The notes beneath the pieces are model-generated. The model was not told the DNA's origin. It ran no database searches and saw only the letters and a list, made by a program, of their open reading frames with translations. This document shows positions 1-8,192 of a DNA stretch of 27,937 nucleotides, piece by piece; within the stretch, counting starts at the first letter, position 1; the number at the start of each line of letters is the position of its first letter. The stretch covers positions 16,560-44,496 of the forward strand of contig DCXX01000040.1 in NCBI GenBank assembly GCA_002329125.1. The letters run 5' to 3'. The stretch comes from Fidelibacterota bacterium UBA2125. Lineage in GTDB: Bacteria; Fidelibacterota; Marinisomatia; Marinisomatales; S15-B10. The position numbers and the translations under genes are program-made.

Positions 1-1149
1 GGCATACTGACTGTTTCTGTGGGGCATGCCAACGAAGAGGTGAATGACGCTGTCATTGCTCAGGTAAATCATTTGACACACATATCTTCTCTGTACCCCA
101 CGGTTCCGGTGGTGGAGTTGGCCGAGCGGTTGGCCAGGATCGCCCCGGGGAACCTGGAGAAAGTGTTTCTCAACGCTTCCGGAACGGAAGCTGATGAAAC
201 AGCAGTCATGATGGCTCAACTTTACAGTGGGAACTCAGAACTGATAGCATTGAGGCACGGTTATTCCGGACGTTCTCTTTTAGCCCAATCCCTTACAGCT
301 CACGCATCGTGGCGCGCCCTGCCGACCCAGGTCTCCGCTGTAAAACATGCCGTGGCACCTTACTGTTACAGATGCCCGTTAAAGCTTAGCCACCCAGAGT
401 GCGGTGTGGCTTGCGCGGAAGATGTTGATGAACTGATCCGTACCACCACCACAGGCCAGGTTGCCGGCATCCTGGCTGAACCTATCATGGGTGTAGGCGG
501 GTTTATTACACCTCCCGAAGAATATTTCAAGACCGTGGCAGAGATTGTCCGGAATTACGGTGGTGTTTTCATCTCAGATGAGGTGCAGACAGGTTTCGGT
601 CGAACAGGGAAACGGTGGGGTATTGAGCATTATGGCGTGGAGCCTGATATGATCACCGTTGCCAAGGGAATTGCCAACGGCATGCCATTGGCAGCCGTGG
701 TTACCACCCAAGAGATTGCAAGCACACTTACCAAGAATACCATTTCCACCTTTGGTGGGAGCCCGGTAAGCTGTGCTGCAGCCAACGCCACCATTGATAT
801 TATAGAGAGGGATCACCTCAAAGACAATTCCGCGGAAATGGGCGAAATTCTCCGGCAGGGGCTTGAGGGACTCAAAGAGAAATATCCAAAGGTAATTGGG
901 GAAGTACGTGGAAAGGGCCTTATGCAGGGGATAGAACTTGTGAAAGATGAAACGACAGGTGACAGGACGCCCAACGTTGCCGCTGCCGATCAGTTGATGG
1001 AAGAGACAAAGAAGCGTGGGCTTTTTATCGGTCGAGGCGGACTCTACGGAAATTCCATGAGAATTTCACCACCACTTATTATCACCAACGCAGAAGTGGA
1101 AGAAGCTGTTGGTATTATGGATGATTCATTTAAAGCCATGGGCGTATAA
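1..1149 (+). CDS. Class III (PLP) aminotransferase, 5' end outside window
   Basis: This is a PLP-dependent class III aminotransferase, the family of alanine-glyoxylate aminotransferase 2, 4-aminobutyrate and ornithine transaminases. The reading frame is open from base 1 and the first residues read GILTVSVGHANEEV, which matches an internal stretch of the family (glycine, hydrophobics, then VGH). The gene therefore starts upstream, and the GTG at 19 is not its start; roughly 50 N-terminal residues are missing. Visible motifs are the cofactor-phosphate region NASGTEA, the Asp motif ISDEVQTGFGRTG that contacts the pyridine nitrogen, and the Schiff-base lysine (codon 664-666) in ITVAKGIANGMPLAAV. 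A Cys-rich insert PYCYRCPLKLSHPECG follows the substrate region. The substrate cannot be fixed from sequence; an AGXT2-like activity is my best guess. Confidence 0.9.
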   Translation, partial: GILTVSVGHANEEVNDAVIAQVNHLTHISSLYPTVPVVELAERLARIAPGNLEKVFLNASGTEADETAVMMAQLYSGNSELIALRHGYSGRSLLAQSLTAHASWRALPTQVSAVKHAVAPYCYRCPLKLSHPECGVACAEDVDELIRTTTTGQVAGILAEPIMGVGGFITPPEEYFKTVAEIVRNYGGVFISDEVQTGFGRTGKRWGIEHYGVEPDMITVAKGIANGMPLAAVVTTQEIASTLTKNTISTFGGSPVSCAAANATIDIIERDHLKDNSAEMGEILRQGLEGLKEKYPKVIGEVRGKGLMQGIELVKDETTGDRTPNVAAADQLMEETKKRGLFIGRGGLYGNSMRISPPLIITNAEVEEAVGIMDDSFKAMGV

Positions 1150-1226
1150 GATGAACTCGCGAGTGCCAGGAAGTAAACCAGAACTTGAATACAGCCGTTG
1201 ACGCTGTGTAAACTCCCGGTGTAGCC

Positions 1227-1439
1227 ATGCCGATGTTCGATTACAAATGCGCAAATTGCGATCACACCTTCGAGGAGTTAGTTTATTCTTCTGATGAAGA
1301 ACCTAAAGTGTGCCCCATTTGTAATGCCGAGGCGCCAGAAAAACTTATGAGTGCTCCCGCACCGTTAGTAGGATCAGCCGCTCCCACTTCGCCTGAGGCG
1401 TGTCCCTGCGGAGAAAAACAGGGAACCGGTTTTTCTTGA
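1227..1439 (+). CDS. FmdB-family zinc ribbon protein
   Basis: A 70-residue protein opening MPMFDYKCANCDHTFEE, the typical start of the FmdB/CxxC_CxxC_SSSS family. Two CxxC pairs (CANC near residue 8 and CPIC near residue 30) form a probable zinc ribbon. A second, looser Cys pair (CPCG) lies in the low-complexity Ala/Pro/Ser tail. The family was named from a proposed regulator of formamidase/amidase genes, but its molecular role is unsettled. It lies 77 bp downstream of the aminotransferase on the same strand and may be cotranscribed. Start ATG 1227 has no strong Shine-Dalgarno, but the family's N-terminus begins exactly here. Confidence 0.85.
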   Translation: MPMFDYKCANCDHTFEELVYSSDEEPKVCPICNAEAPEKLMSAPAPLVGSAAPTSPEACPCGEKQGTGFS

Positions 1440-1449
1440 GCTTAGCAGA

Positions 1450-1465
1450 GCCCCCGGTCGGGGGC
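1450..1465 (+). terminator. Possible terminator hairpin after the FmdB-like gene
   Basis: A perfect 6-bp GC stem (GCCCCC / GGGGGC) with loop GGTC sits 10 bp after the stop codon. It is followed by an only moderately T-rich stretch (ATTTGACCTTCCTT), so it is a weak intrinsic terminator candidate, or a pause hairpin in the leader of the antiporter gene. Confidence 0.35.
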
Positions 1466-1486
1466 ATTTGACCTTCCTTATTCATT

Positions 1487-2926
1487 TTGACTCCTGAACA
1501 TTACGGCCTCTGGTCTCTCCTGCCACCGGTGGGAGCTCTTGGCCTGGCTCTCTGGAAAAAACAGATATACCCGGCACTGCTATTTGGTGTATGGCTCGGC
1601 TGGCTAGTACTCAACAACTGGAACCCCATAAGTGCAACAGGTTCTACGGTGGCAAGTATAGTGAATGTTTTTTCCGATGCGGGGAACACACGAATTTTAC
1701 TCTACAGCCTGGCCGTAGGGGGGACACTTACCCTTATGAGTGCGACAGGAGGAGTTCAAGGATTTGTTAACTGGCTTGAAAAAAAGCGATGGGTCCGGAA
1801 CAGGACCCAGGCACAACTTGTCCCTTTTCTGGTAGGTGTGCTGGTGACGGTGGAAAGTTCTATCACATCTTTGGTGGCGGGGACTGTAGGGCGGCCACTT
1901 ACAGACCGTTTTAAGGTAAGTCGGGAGAAATTAGCTTATATATGCGACTCTACCTCAGCCCCGATCTGTATTTTGGTCCCGTTCAATGGGTGGGGAGCGT
2001 TTATTTTGGGCCTATTGGCGGTTCAAGGAGTTGAGTCGCCGGTGGCACTGTTGTTTCAGAGTATTCGTGTAAATTTTTATCCCATGGTAGCTATTGTAAT
2101 CGTTTTCCTGAGTATCGTGCGAAAATGGAACTTGGGCCCTATGAAAGCGGCCGAGCTTCGGGCTCAACATGAGGGAAAAGTTTACGGAGATGATGCCCGA
2201 CCCATGGTGGCCGATGATGTGGTGGGCGTAAAACCCCTGGAGGGGATTCAGTACCGTGCGGTGAATCTTATTGCACCTGTCATTACCATGGTGGTGAGTA
2301 TTGTGGTGGGCATTTACGTAACAGGTCGACTGAGTGCTGGAGAGGGCACAGGGCTATGGGACATAATCAAAGCCAGCTCCGGGTCAACGGCGGTGCTTTG
2401 GGCGGTGATAATGAGTCTGGTGGTTATAGCAGCCCTTAATCTGTTCAGGGGACTCCCCCTCAACACATTTGTGGATCTTATTTTCAAGGGTATGGGCGGG
2501 ATGATCCCTGTGGTTAGTTTGCTTCTACTGGCTTTTGCACTGGGGGATGCTGTTCGTCAGCTGGGAACAGGTGAATATGTGGCTGGTGTTATTTCAGGAG
2601 TTCTTAGTACAAAAATGGCAGTAATTGGTCTTTTCCTCATTTCGTGTTTTGTGGCATTCTCAACGGGAACTTCCTGGGGGACATTTGCTGTCATGGTCCC
2701 CATAGCTATTCCTATGGCAACAACTTTGGACGGAAGCACCCCCATGTTTCTTGCAGCAGTTTTAGGAGGTGGAGTATTCGGTGATCACTGCTCACCCATC
2801 TCGGACACCACCATCATTTCTTCTATGGCATCGGCCTCCGATCACATTGATCATGTCAGGACGCAGATTCCCTTTGCTACTGTAGGTGCTGCTGTGACGA
2901 TTGTCATATACCTCATAATTGCCTAA
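1487..2926 (+). CDS. NhaC-family Na+/H+ antiporter
   Basis: A 479-residue polytopic inner-membrane protein with about 11-12 hydrophobic segments. It matches the Na+/H+ antiporter NhaC superfamily (Pfam PF03553), which exchanges cytoplasmic Na+ for protons, or organic acid pairs in MleN-type members. The signature is near the C-terminus: GVFGDHCSPISDTTIISSMAS, then DHIDHVRTQ. The upstream half carries STSAPICILVPFNGWGAF, typical of the inverted-repeat halves. The frame opens only at 1472 and TTG 1487 is the only conventional start before the first membrane helix, so a TTG start is likely despite no clear ribosome binding site. It converges with the phosphodiesterase gene on the other strand, 29 bp away. 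The true ion pair (Na+, K+, malate/lactate) cannot be read from sequence. Confidence 0.88.
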   Translation: MTPEHYGLWSLLPPVGALGLALWKKQIYPALLFGVWLGWLVLNNWNPISATGSTVASIVNVFSDAGNTRILLYSLAVGGTLTLMSATGGVQGFVNWLEKKRWVRNRTQAQLVPFLVGVLVTVESSITSLVAGTVGRPLTDRFKVSREKLAYICDSTSAPICILVPFNGWGAFILGLLAVQGVESPVALLFQSIRVNFYPMVAIVIVFLSIVRKWNLGPMKAAELRAQHEGKVYGDDARPMVADDVVGVKPLEGIQYRAVNLIAPVITMVVSIVVGIYVTGRLSAGEGTGLWDIIKASSGSTAVLWAVIMSLVVIAALNLFRGLPLNTFVDLIFKGMGGMIPVVSLLLLAFALGDAVRQLGTGEYVAGVISGVLSTKMAVIGLFLISCFVAFSTGTSWGTFAVMVPIAIPMATTLDGSTPMFLAAVLGGGVFGDHCSPISDTTIISSMASASDHIDHVRTQIPFATVGAAVTIVIYLIIA

Positions 2927-2955
2927 TTAAGCAACGAGGCTGTACACCCTACGCT

Positions 2956-4317
2956 CTATTTAAGTATATCGAGTACCGGGAGATCCGTTTTTAGTGGTAG
3001 ATCGAGGAGCCTGGCGATGAGTGTCGCTGTCTGTGTGGTGTGGCTCGATTCTAAGATGGCACCAGACCGAATTCCCCGCCCCATGGCAAACAGTGTTGTT
3101 TTTAACTGCGGGTTATTTGGATCTCCCCCGTGGCCACCGCCAGGGTGGGGATAAATGAATGGCTGGTCCAGCTCGCCGGGAAAGTTGAAGCCATCATTAG
3201 CCAGAAGAACAAAATCTGTTTCGCCGTACCCTTTTAGCGTTTCCGGCAGGTCTGATCCTTCAACAAACCGCCCCCATTCTTTATTTCCCAGAAGAGACAC
3301 GACGTTTTGCCTCACTGCATCGTCAGATGGATTTTTCAGATGAATAAAGGCGGCCCCGCCGGATGGATGAGCCACCACTTGCCAACTGGTGATTCCCCTG
3401 TTCCCAACGGTGAGTAGGCCCTTTTCATGTAATAGTGCATTGAGACGGATGTCGGTGTGGTGATCCACGTGGCCGTGATCACCGGTGACGATGAGTGTTG
3501 TATACGGCCACTGATTGAGCTCGGTGATCAGATCTATGACGGCACCTACCAGTGAATCAGCGAACAGAAATGCTTCCCGGACCCGATGGTGACGTCGGCC
3601 GTGTATGTGCTGTGCATCATCTGGCTGCAGAATGTGATAACCTGTGAGATGAGGGAGGCTTTTCCGGAAGACAGTTTTGAAAATGTGATGCAGATTCAAA
3701 TCCCTTTGAAAGCCTTGAGTTGATTCTTCACTGGAGTTGAGGTCGCTGAAAAAAGCGAAATATTCAATCATCTTTGGAGGTTGATCATGCTGCCGCACAA
3801 GATCGAGAGTTGACTCCTTTTCATCCCACACCGGCTCAATTTCAGGAATGAGGTAATCAAATGGTCCGTTAACAGAGACCGGCCAGGGCGTAGCCGCCGT
3901 TACCAGACCTTTTTCCTGAGCCAAATGGAAGACAGTAGGGACTTTCAGACTGTCGGCCCACCAGTACCACGGCTCAAAGTTGCGTTTGGGATCGAACAGG
4001 TGGTTGTGGTTGATCCCGTGTTCAAAGGGAAGTCGGCCTGTCACCATAGAGGTGTGGGCCGGAAAAGTGTGGGACGGGAATACAGTAGTCACTTCTTTTA
4101 TGTGTGCCCCCTCAGCTGCCATCTTGTTCAGGTTAGATAGATCTTCTGTTGAAAAGCCGTTTACTTCGGGGTTGAGAAAAATGTCAGCCCGGAGGCCGTC
4201 TATGGAGATAAGAACTACCCTGGGATCTGAAGATTTTCCTTTCGGGAGGCAGCTGACAAGGAAAAGACAGTAGAAAAAGAAAACTGGCAGAGTAAAACGG
4301 GCAACTGAGTGTCGCAT
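2956..4317 (-). CDS. Lipoprotein type I phosphodiesterase / nucleotide pyrophosphatase family
   Basis: A 453-residue exported lipoprotein of the alkaline-phosphatase superfamily, closest to ectonucleotide pyrophosphatase/phosphodiesterase (NPP, Pfam PF01663). The N-terminus is a lipoprotein signal with lipobox LVSC (Cys23). Visible catalytic parts are the first metal Asp in LISIDGLRAD (Asp40), the nucleophile Thr84 in SHTFPAHTSMVTG (equivalent to TFPNH in NPPs), the metal pair in VTGDHGHVDHH, and the late metal His in HPGGGHGGDP. The product probably acts at the periplasmic or outer surface on phosphodiesters. A Shine-Dalgarno-like AAGG precedes ATG 4317. It begins 15 bp after the hydrolase gene stop (4333), so the two form an operon. 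Substrate is unknown. Confidence 0.85.
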   Translation of the reverse strand: MRHSVARFTLPVFFFYCLFLVSCLPKGKSSDPRVVLISIDGLRADIFLNPEVNGFSTEDLSNLNKMAAEGAHIKEVTTVFPSHTFPAHTSMVTGRLPFEHGINHNHLFDPKRNFEPWYWWADSLKVPTVFHLAQEKGLVTAATPWPVSVNGPFDYLIPEIEPVWDEKESTLDLVRQHDQPPKMIEYFAFFSDLNSSEESTQGFQRDLNLHHIFKTVFRKSLPHLTGYHILQPDDAQHIHGRRHHRVREAFLFADSLVGAVIDLITELNQWPYTTLIVTGDHGHVDHHTDIRLNALLHEKGLLTVGNRGITSWQVVAHPSGGAAFIHLKNPSDDAVRQNVVSLLGNKEWGRFVEGSDLPETLKGYGETDFVLLANDGFNFPGELDQPFIYPHPGGGHGGDPNNPQLKTTLFAMGRGIRSGAILESSHTTQTATLIARLLDLPLKTDLPVLDILK

Positions 4318-4332
4318 GGTTCTGACCTTGTC

Positions 4333-5832
4333 CTACTTCAGATAGAGAACTTTCTGGGAATGCCGCTCCTTCATGCCCTGAGAGTTGGTCCATTTCAGTG
4401 TGATGATATAAAGGCCACCGGCAAATCGAGAGGCATTCCAGGGAAATTCAAAGTGACCTGCTGGAAGGGATCCCTGGGCAAGCATCTCTACCTCTTTACC
4501 CAGCAGATCGTGCACAGAGAGAGTTACTTCAGAACCTTTTTTCAGGGTGAAAATGATCTTTGTGGAGCTGTTGAAGGGTGACGGGTAGACCGATAGAAGG
4601 TTGTACTCTTCAGGTGCAAGGTTATGTTTCAGGGAAAGGGGTTGGCTTTTGTCCGCCAGGCTTTCTATCCATGCAAACCCTAAGAACAGCAGTATAGCTG
4701 CGGCTTCGCTGTGCGTCCCGCAATCACATTCGTAGAGCTCAACTTGTGTAGCACCGTTCTCCTTGAATGTTTCATAAGCTAGCCGTGTATTTTTCACAGG
4801 GACTATGTCGTCACCGGAGCTGTGGTATAAACGCATGGGTGCCTGAGGTGTCCAGTCGTAGAGATCGTTGTCCCGGAGGGCCTCGCGGAGGGGGTGGTTT
4901 TCATTGCTGCTGAATTCTTCTACGACGTCCGGTCGCATAATTTCCATGGGAACAGAAGGCATGGCGGCGTTGATTTCGCTGGAGGAGTGTGTCCCGTCAA
5001 ACAGTGCTGGTAGTGACGTTGCATAATCTTCTTTCAGAAAATCAGTAGGACTGTCCCAGATATTATAATATTCATCAAAAGCAAACAGTACATAAGGAAG
5101 ATAGTAAGGTGAGGGATACTCCTCCCCTGACAACATAAGTTCTACCATGGTACCGGACATATCGTAGGCACCGGCTCCCGGTGCGGAGGCAGTGATGGTG
5201 AACTCATCTGAATGTTTTTCTTCGATCATTTTGTGGGTCGCCATCATGGTGTAGCCCCCTTCTGAATAGCCTGTAAGGAATAGCTGTTCATTAAGCTCTA
5301 TTTTCTTTTCCTCGCAAAAGGTGCGGGCTGCTCTGAGCATGTCGATAACAGCAGTGGCGTTCGGTTCGGCCATCTGATAAGGGTGGAACAGTTCAGATTC
5401 ACCAAGCCCAAGGTAGTCAGGGATAACGGTAAGGTATCCGGACGAACCTGTCCACATAGCAACGATTCCATAGCCACCATCAAATCCTGTGGCAGAGGAT
5501 GCCTCATCCCGTTTCACCATGGTCCCCGATTGAAAGCTGAGAACAGGTAACGCAAAATCAGGGTTTTTTGGAACCGTAACTGTACCTGAAGCAATAGTGG
5601 GCTTTCCATCAGGGTCTATGGTTTCATAGACCAGCTTATAGATTGACGCACCGTAGGTTGCCTTATAGAATAGAATTGTCCCTGACAGCTCCCGGTCGAC
5701 TTGGTATGCAGTTTTATGTTCTAGAAGTTCTGAGGAGATAAGCCGCCCCCGGTCGCCGGTCATGGATTGACCGACCGCCAGGTTGAATACAGTAACAATT
5801 ATGAGCACAAAAAGTCGGTTTAAGATTTTCAT
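4333..5832 (-). CDS. Exported alpha/beta hydrolase (lipase-like) with type IX secretion sorting domain
   Basis: A 499-residue secreted protein. Residues 1-21 form a signal peptide ending in AVGQ. The body is an alpha/beta hydrolase resembling secretory lipases, with the block VIPDYLGLGES, nucleophile Ser190 in LTGYSEGGY, acid Asp341/342 in SSGDDIVPV and His374 in CGTHSEAA. Residues 411-499 are a Por-secretion-tail type C-terminal domain: YPSPFNSSTKIIFTL, then a VHDLLGKEV strand and AGGLYIITLKW. In Bacteroidota and relatives this tag directs export through the type IX system and surface attachment. The lipase or esterase substrate is not readable. It is first in a two-gene operon with the lipoprotein phosphodiesterase. 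Start ATG 5832 follows a weak ribosome site. A TTGACA on this strand at 5920-5915 has no convincing -10. Confidence 0.85.
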   Translation of the reverse strand: MKILNRLFVLIIVTVFNLAVGQSMTGDRGRLISSELLEHKTAYQVDRELSGTILFYKATYGASIYKLVYETIDPDGKPTIASGTVTVPKNPDFALPVLSFQSGTMVKRDEASSATGFDGGYGIVAMWTGSSGYLTVIPDYLGLGESELFHPYQMAEPNATAVIDMLRAARTFCEEKKIELNEQLFLTGYSEGGYTMMATHKMIEEKHSDEFTITASAPGAGAYDMSGTMVELMLSGEEYPSPYYLPYVLFAFDEYYNIWDSPTDFLKEDYATSLPALFDGTHSSSEINAAMPSVPMEIMRPDVVEEFSSNENHPLREALRDNDLYDWTPQAPMRLYHSSGDDIVPVKNTRLAYETFKENGATQVELYECDCGTHSEAAAILLFLGFAWIESLADKSQPLSLKHNLAPEEYNLLSVYPSPFNSSTKIIFTLKKGSEVTLSVHDLLGKEVEMLAQGSLPAGHFEFPWNASRFAGGLYIITLKWTNSQGMKERHSQKVLYLK

Positions 5833-6003
5833 CCGTGGTGTCGGTAATGTAATAACAATCCTACATGTGGCGATTGGGCATAAAGCGGCAGAAAAGGAGA
5901 CTGTACTGGGAAGTTGTCAATCATTTATTGTGAAATTTACAGCCCGTCATTTAGAAAGCGCAGGAGCAACATATGGTGCACAATTGGACCTTTTCATTTT
6001 TTC

Positions 6004-6033
6004 TTGACATATATGACAGTATTAGGTTACACT
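6004..6033 (+). promoter_or_regulatory. Candidate sigma-70-like promoter of the motor operon
   Basis: TTGACA at 6004-6009 is followed after 18 bp by TACACT at 6028-6033 (4 of 6 matches to TATAAT). This would start transcription about 50 bp before the GTG of the first operon gene. It lies in the 261-bp divergent gap between the hydrolase and the motor operon. A clear Shine-Dalgarno GAGGTAA (6084-6090) precedes the GTG. It assumes ordinary sigma-70 spacing, which may differ in this phylum. Confidence 0.45.
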
Positions 6034-6093
6034 CGGGACGATTGGCTTCCCTAATCCGGGGTAGATAGCTAAACGATAAATCCGAGGTAAGCT

Positions 6094-7227
6094 GTGAAGC
6101 AAATAGCTAAAGGTATTTTTATACTGACGAGCCTGTTTCTCTTGGCGACGGCTCTTCCTGCCAAAACGTACAAAATTTCCGGTAAGATCATTGATCTTGA
6201 AGGTAAAGGTGTAGGTGGAGCTGAAGTTGTTCTGCTGGATGCAGACGGTGAAGAGATAGGTAAAGAGACGACTAAAAAAAGAGTTGGAAAGGGTGGTTTT
6301 GGTTTTAAAAAAATAGACTCAGGAACTTACACCCTTAAGGCTAGTGGTGATGGAGAAGAAGCAACTCAGGAAGTGACCGTTGAAGATGACGACGTTGAAG
6401 TTGAGCTGACACTTGGTGCTGAACCTGCGCCAAAGAGGAGGGTCGCTGCCGGTGAGGGTGATGAAGGGGCGGAAGAAGGAGAAGCAGAGCGAATGCCTCA
6501 GGAAGAGTATGTGATGACTGAAGTCAGTTTTGAGCTGAAGAAAATGGCTGCTGAACTGGATCACATGTCTGGCCAGGTTCGTGACCTCCAAGCCCGCAGT
6601 GAAATGTGGGTCAACCCGCTTTCCATTTACCAGAAAGAGATTATTCTTGATAACGGCAGCACTGTTTTTGGCAAGGTGGTCTATCAGGACGAGGAGATCC
6701 TGAAAATAGAATCACTTGTGGGCTACCTAGTGATTGACAGGAGCACCGTTGTGCGGATTGTGGAAAATGTGATGGCACAGGAAGAGCCTGAATATGTGCC
6801 TGAGCAGATACGGGAATCTTACAGTCCTCCTCCCATGCCCAAGCTTGCCCAACCCCGTTATGTTTCTGCCGAGTCAGGTGACCGAGCCGCCAGCCGTGAC
6901 CGAGCCGCCAACATTGTTTTGGTAGGAAACATTGCTGAGAAAAAGGACCGGTCCAATAATGTGGCACTGGCAGGGCAGGTGAAAAACGTAGGTGGCAATC
7001 GGGCCGATTTTGTGAAAGTTAATTTTGTTCTCCGGAAAAACTGGAGTGGTGAGACCAGAACGCTCACAACTTTTGTAGCCGGTTCTTACTATACGTTTGA
7101 TTCAGGGATTACCACTGATTCTTCACTTCTACCGGGGGCTACAGGCAATTTTGAACTTATCATTCCCGCTGATGTGGGGTCATTTCTCGGTTATTCTTAT
7201 ACTATCGATTGGGAAGAGTACGAATGA
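6094..7227 (+). CDS. Exported Ig-like / Lsm-like / FxLYD multidomain protein (motor operon gene 1)
   Basis: A 377-residue exported protein of unknown function and first gene of the seven-gene operon. Residues 1-23 are a signal peptide (cleavage near LPAKT). Residues 25-107 are a carboxypeptidase-regulatory/SdrD-like beta sandwich (KISGKIIDLEGKGVGGAEV). Residues 110-135 are acidic and low-complexity. Residues 138-170 are helical, likely a short coiled coil. Residues 177-223 look like a small Lsm/SH3-like barrel (EIILDNGSTVFGKVV, YLVIDRSTVVRIV). A Pro-rich linker with the tandem DRAA repeat follows, then residues 288-372 match the FxLYD-type beta domain (ALAGQVKNVGG, VKVNFVLRKNW, LLPGATGNFEL). 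The GTG start is set by GAGGTAA 7 bp upstream. Its stop overlaps the next gene (ATGA), implying coupled translation. A periplasmic scaffold or adaptor is my inference; there are no enzyme motifs. Confidence 0.8.
   Translation: MKQIAKGIFILTSLFLLATALPAKTYKISGKIIDLEGKGVGGAEVVLLDADGEEIGKETTKKRVGKGGFGFKKIDSGTYTLKASGDGEEATQEVTVEDDDVEVELTLGAEPAPKRRVAAGEGDEGAEEGEAERMPQEEYVMTEVSFELKKMAAELDHMSGQVRDLQARSEMWVNPLSIYQKEIILDNGSTVFGKVVYQDEEILKIESLVGYLVIDRSTVVRIVENVMAQEEPEYVPEQIRESYSPPPMPKLAQPRYVSAESGDRAASRDRAANIVLVGNIAEKKDRSNNVALAGQVKNVGGNRADFVKVNFVLRKNWSGETRTLTTFVAGSYYTFDSGITTDSSLLPGATGNFELIIPADVGSFLGYSYTIDWEEYE
6878..6910 (+). repeat. Tandem 15-bp direct repeat inside motor operon gene 1
   Basis: GTGACCGAGCCGCCA occurs exactly at 6878-6892 and 6896-6910, an 18-bp period encoding GDRAAS-RDRAAN. 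It lies in the linker before the FxLYD-like domain and is likely a recent in-frame duplication of six residues. Confidence 0.8.
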
Positions 7228-8192
7228 TCAACAGCCAGAATCTTTGGCTCAGGCCGCTTGTAACTGCCGGCCTTTTTCTGTCCGCACTCAGCGGCCAGCA
7301 ATCGTCTTCTTCTTCAAATTCAGGTGACTTTTTTCTAGATCTGGGCGTGGTCATTGAGCCTGCCACCGGTAAAGAAGAAACAGACCACTACATCAAATCA
7401 CCTCCAGAAAAAGCCTCCTTTTTTGTAGATAAGGAACCCAGTGGATCGGTCTACATGGCAACCACCAAAGAATTGCACGAAACGCTCAAACGGATTCATG
7501 AAAAAATTGAAGGCCTTGAAACCAATCTTCATAATGAAATGACCGGTCTGAAGGAAGAAAACTTCCAACGGATGAATAACAGAATTGCTTTGCTAGAAAA
7601 GGCACTTGCAAGTCAGATGACAACACTCCAGACTGAGAATAAAGAATTGCGGGGAATGGTCTCCGACCTACTTGCACAAGAGGCCCCTGTGACCGCGGAA
7701 GCATTTTCTCCCCCTGTAGTAGCAGAAATTGTGGTGCCGCCTGTTCCCGGGATTACACTTGAGGATGAGACAGAGTTACTACCTGAAGAAGATGCTGCTG
7801 TGATTTCAGAAGTGGCAACTTTCAACAAAATGATCTACATGAATGGTGTCCTAGCTTACCAGCGAGGAGATTACGGTGCGGCAGTGGGGCATTTTGAGAA
7901 ACTGGTCCTGATGGAACTTGATGATATTACAGCTGGCAACATTATTTACTGGTTAGCTGAGTGCCACTTCCGTTTGAACAATTACAGAGAGGCTTTAAGT
8001 TTGCTTGATCGGGTTGATGTGCTGTTCGAATCTGATAAGCGCGATGATGCCATGGCCCTCACCGGTCTGGTGTACCGGGAGATAGGAGAGAACGACCGAG
8101 CCCAGCAAGCCTTTGCCGAAATAGTCGATTTTTTCCCTGAAAGTGAATATCTCCGACTTGCACAGATGGAATTAAGGAAGGAAGTGAAATGA
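7224..8192 (+). CDS. Exported coiled-coil / TPR protein, CpoB (YbgF)-like (motor operon gene 2)
   Basis: A 322-residue exported protein. ATG 7224 is chosen over the TTG at 7209 because it overlaps the previous stop as ATGA, has GGAAGAG just upstream, and starts directly with a signal peptide (residues 1-24, ending ALSGQ). Residues 80-150 are a heptad-patterned coiled coil (KELHETLKRIHEKIEGLE onward). Residues 152-195 are a Pro/Glu-rich linker, and residues 200-320 are TPR-like repeats (MNGVLAYQRGDYGAAVGHFE, YWLAECHFRLNNYREALSLL, AFAEIVDFFPESEY). The order signal / coiled coil / TPR is that of CpoB (YbgF), which works with the Tol-Pal and PBP1b machines in the periplasm. It overlaps the next gene as ATGA. 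I infer a periplasmic adaptor for the motor; no catalytic motif is seen. Confidence 0.82.
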   Translation: MINSQNLWLRPLVTAGLFLSALSGQQSSSSSNSGDFFLDLGVVIEPATGKEETDHYIKSPPEKASFFVDKEPSGSVYMATTKELHETLKRIHEKIEGLETNLHNEMTGLKEENFQRMNNRIALLEKALASQMTTLQTENKELRGMVSDLLAQEAPVTAEAFSPPVVAEIVVPPVPGITLEDETELLPEEDAAVISEVATFNKMIYMNGVLAYQRGDYGAAVGHFEKLVLMELDDITAGNIIYWLAECHFRLNNYREALSLLDRVDVLFESDKRDDAMALTGLVYREIGENDRAQQAFAEIVDFFPESEYLRLAQMELRKEVK

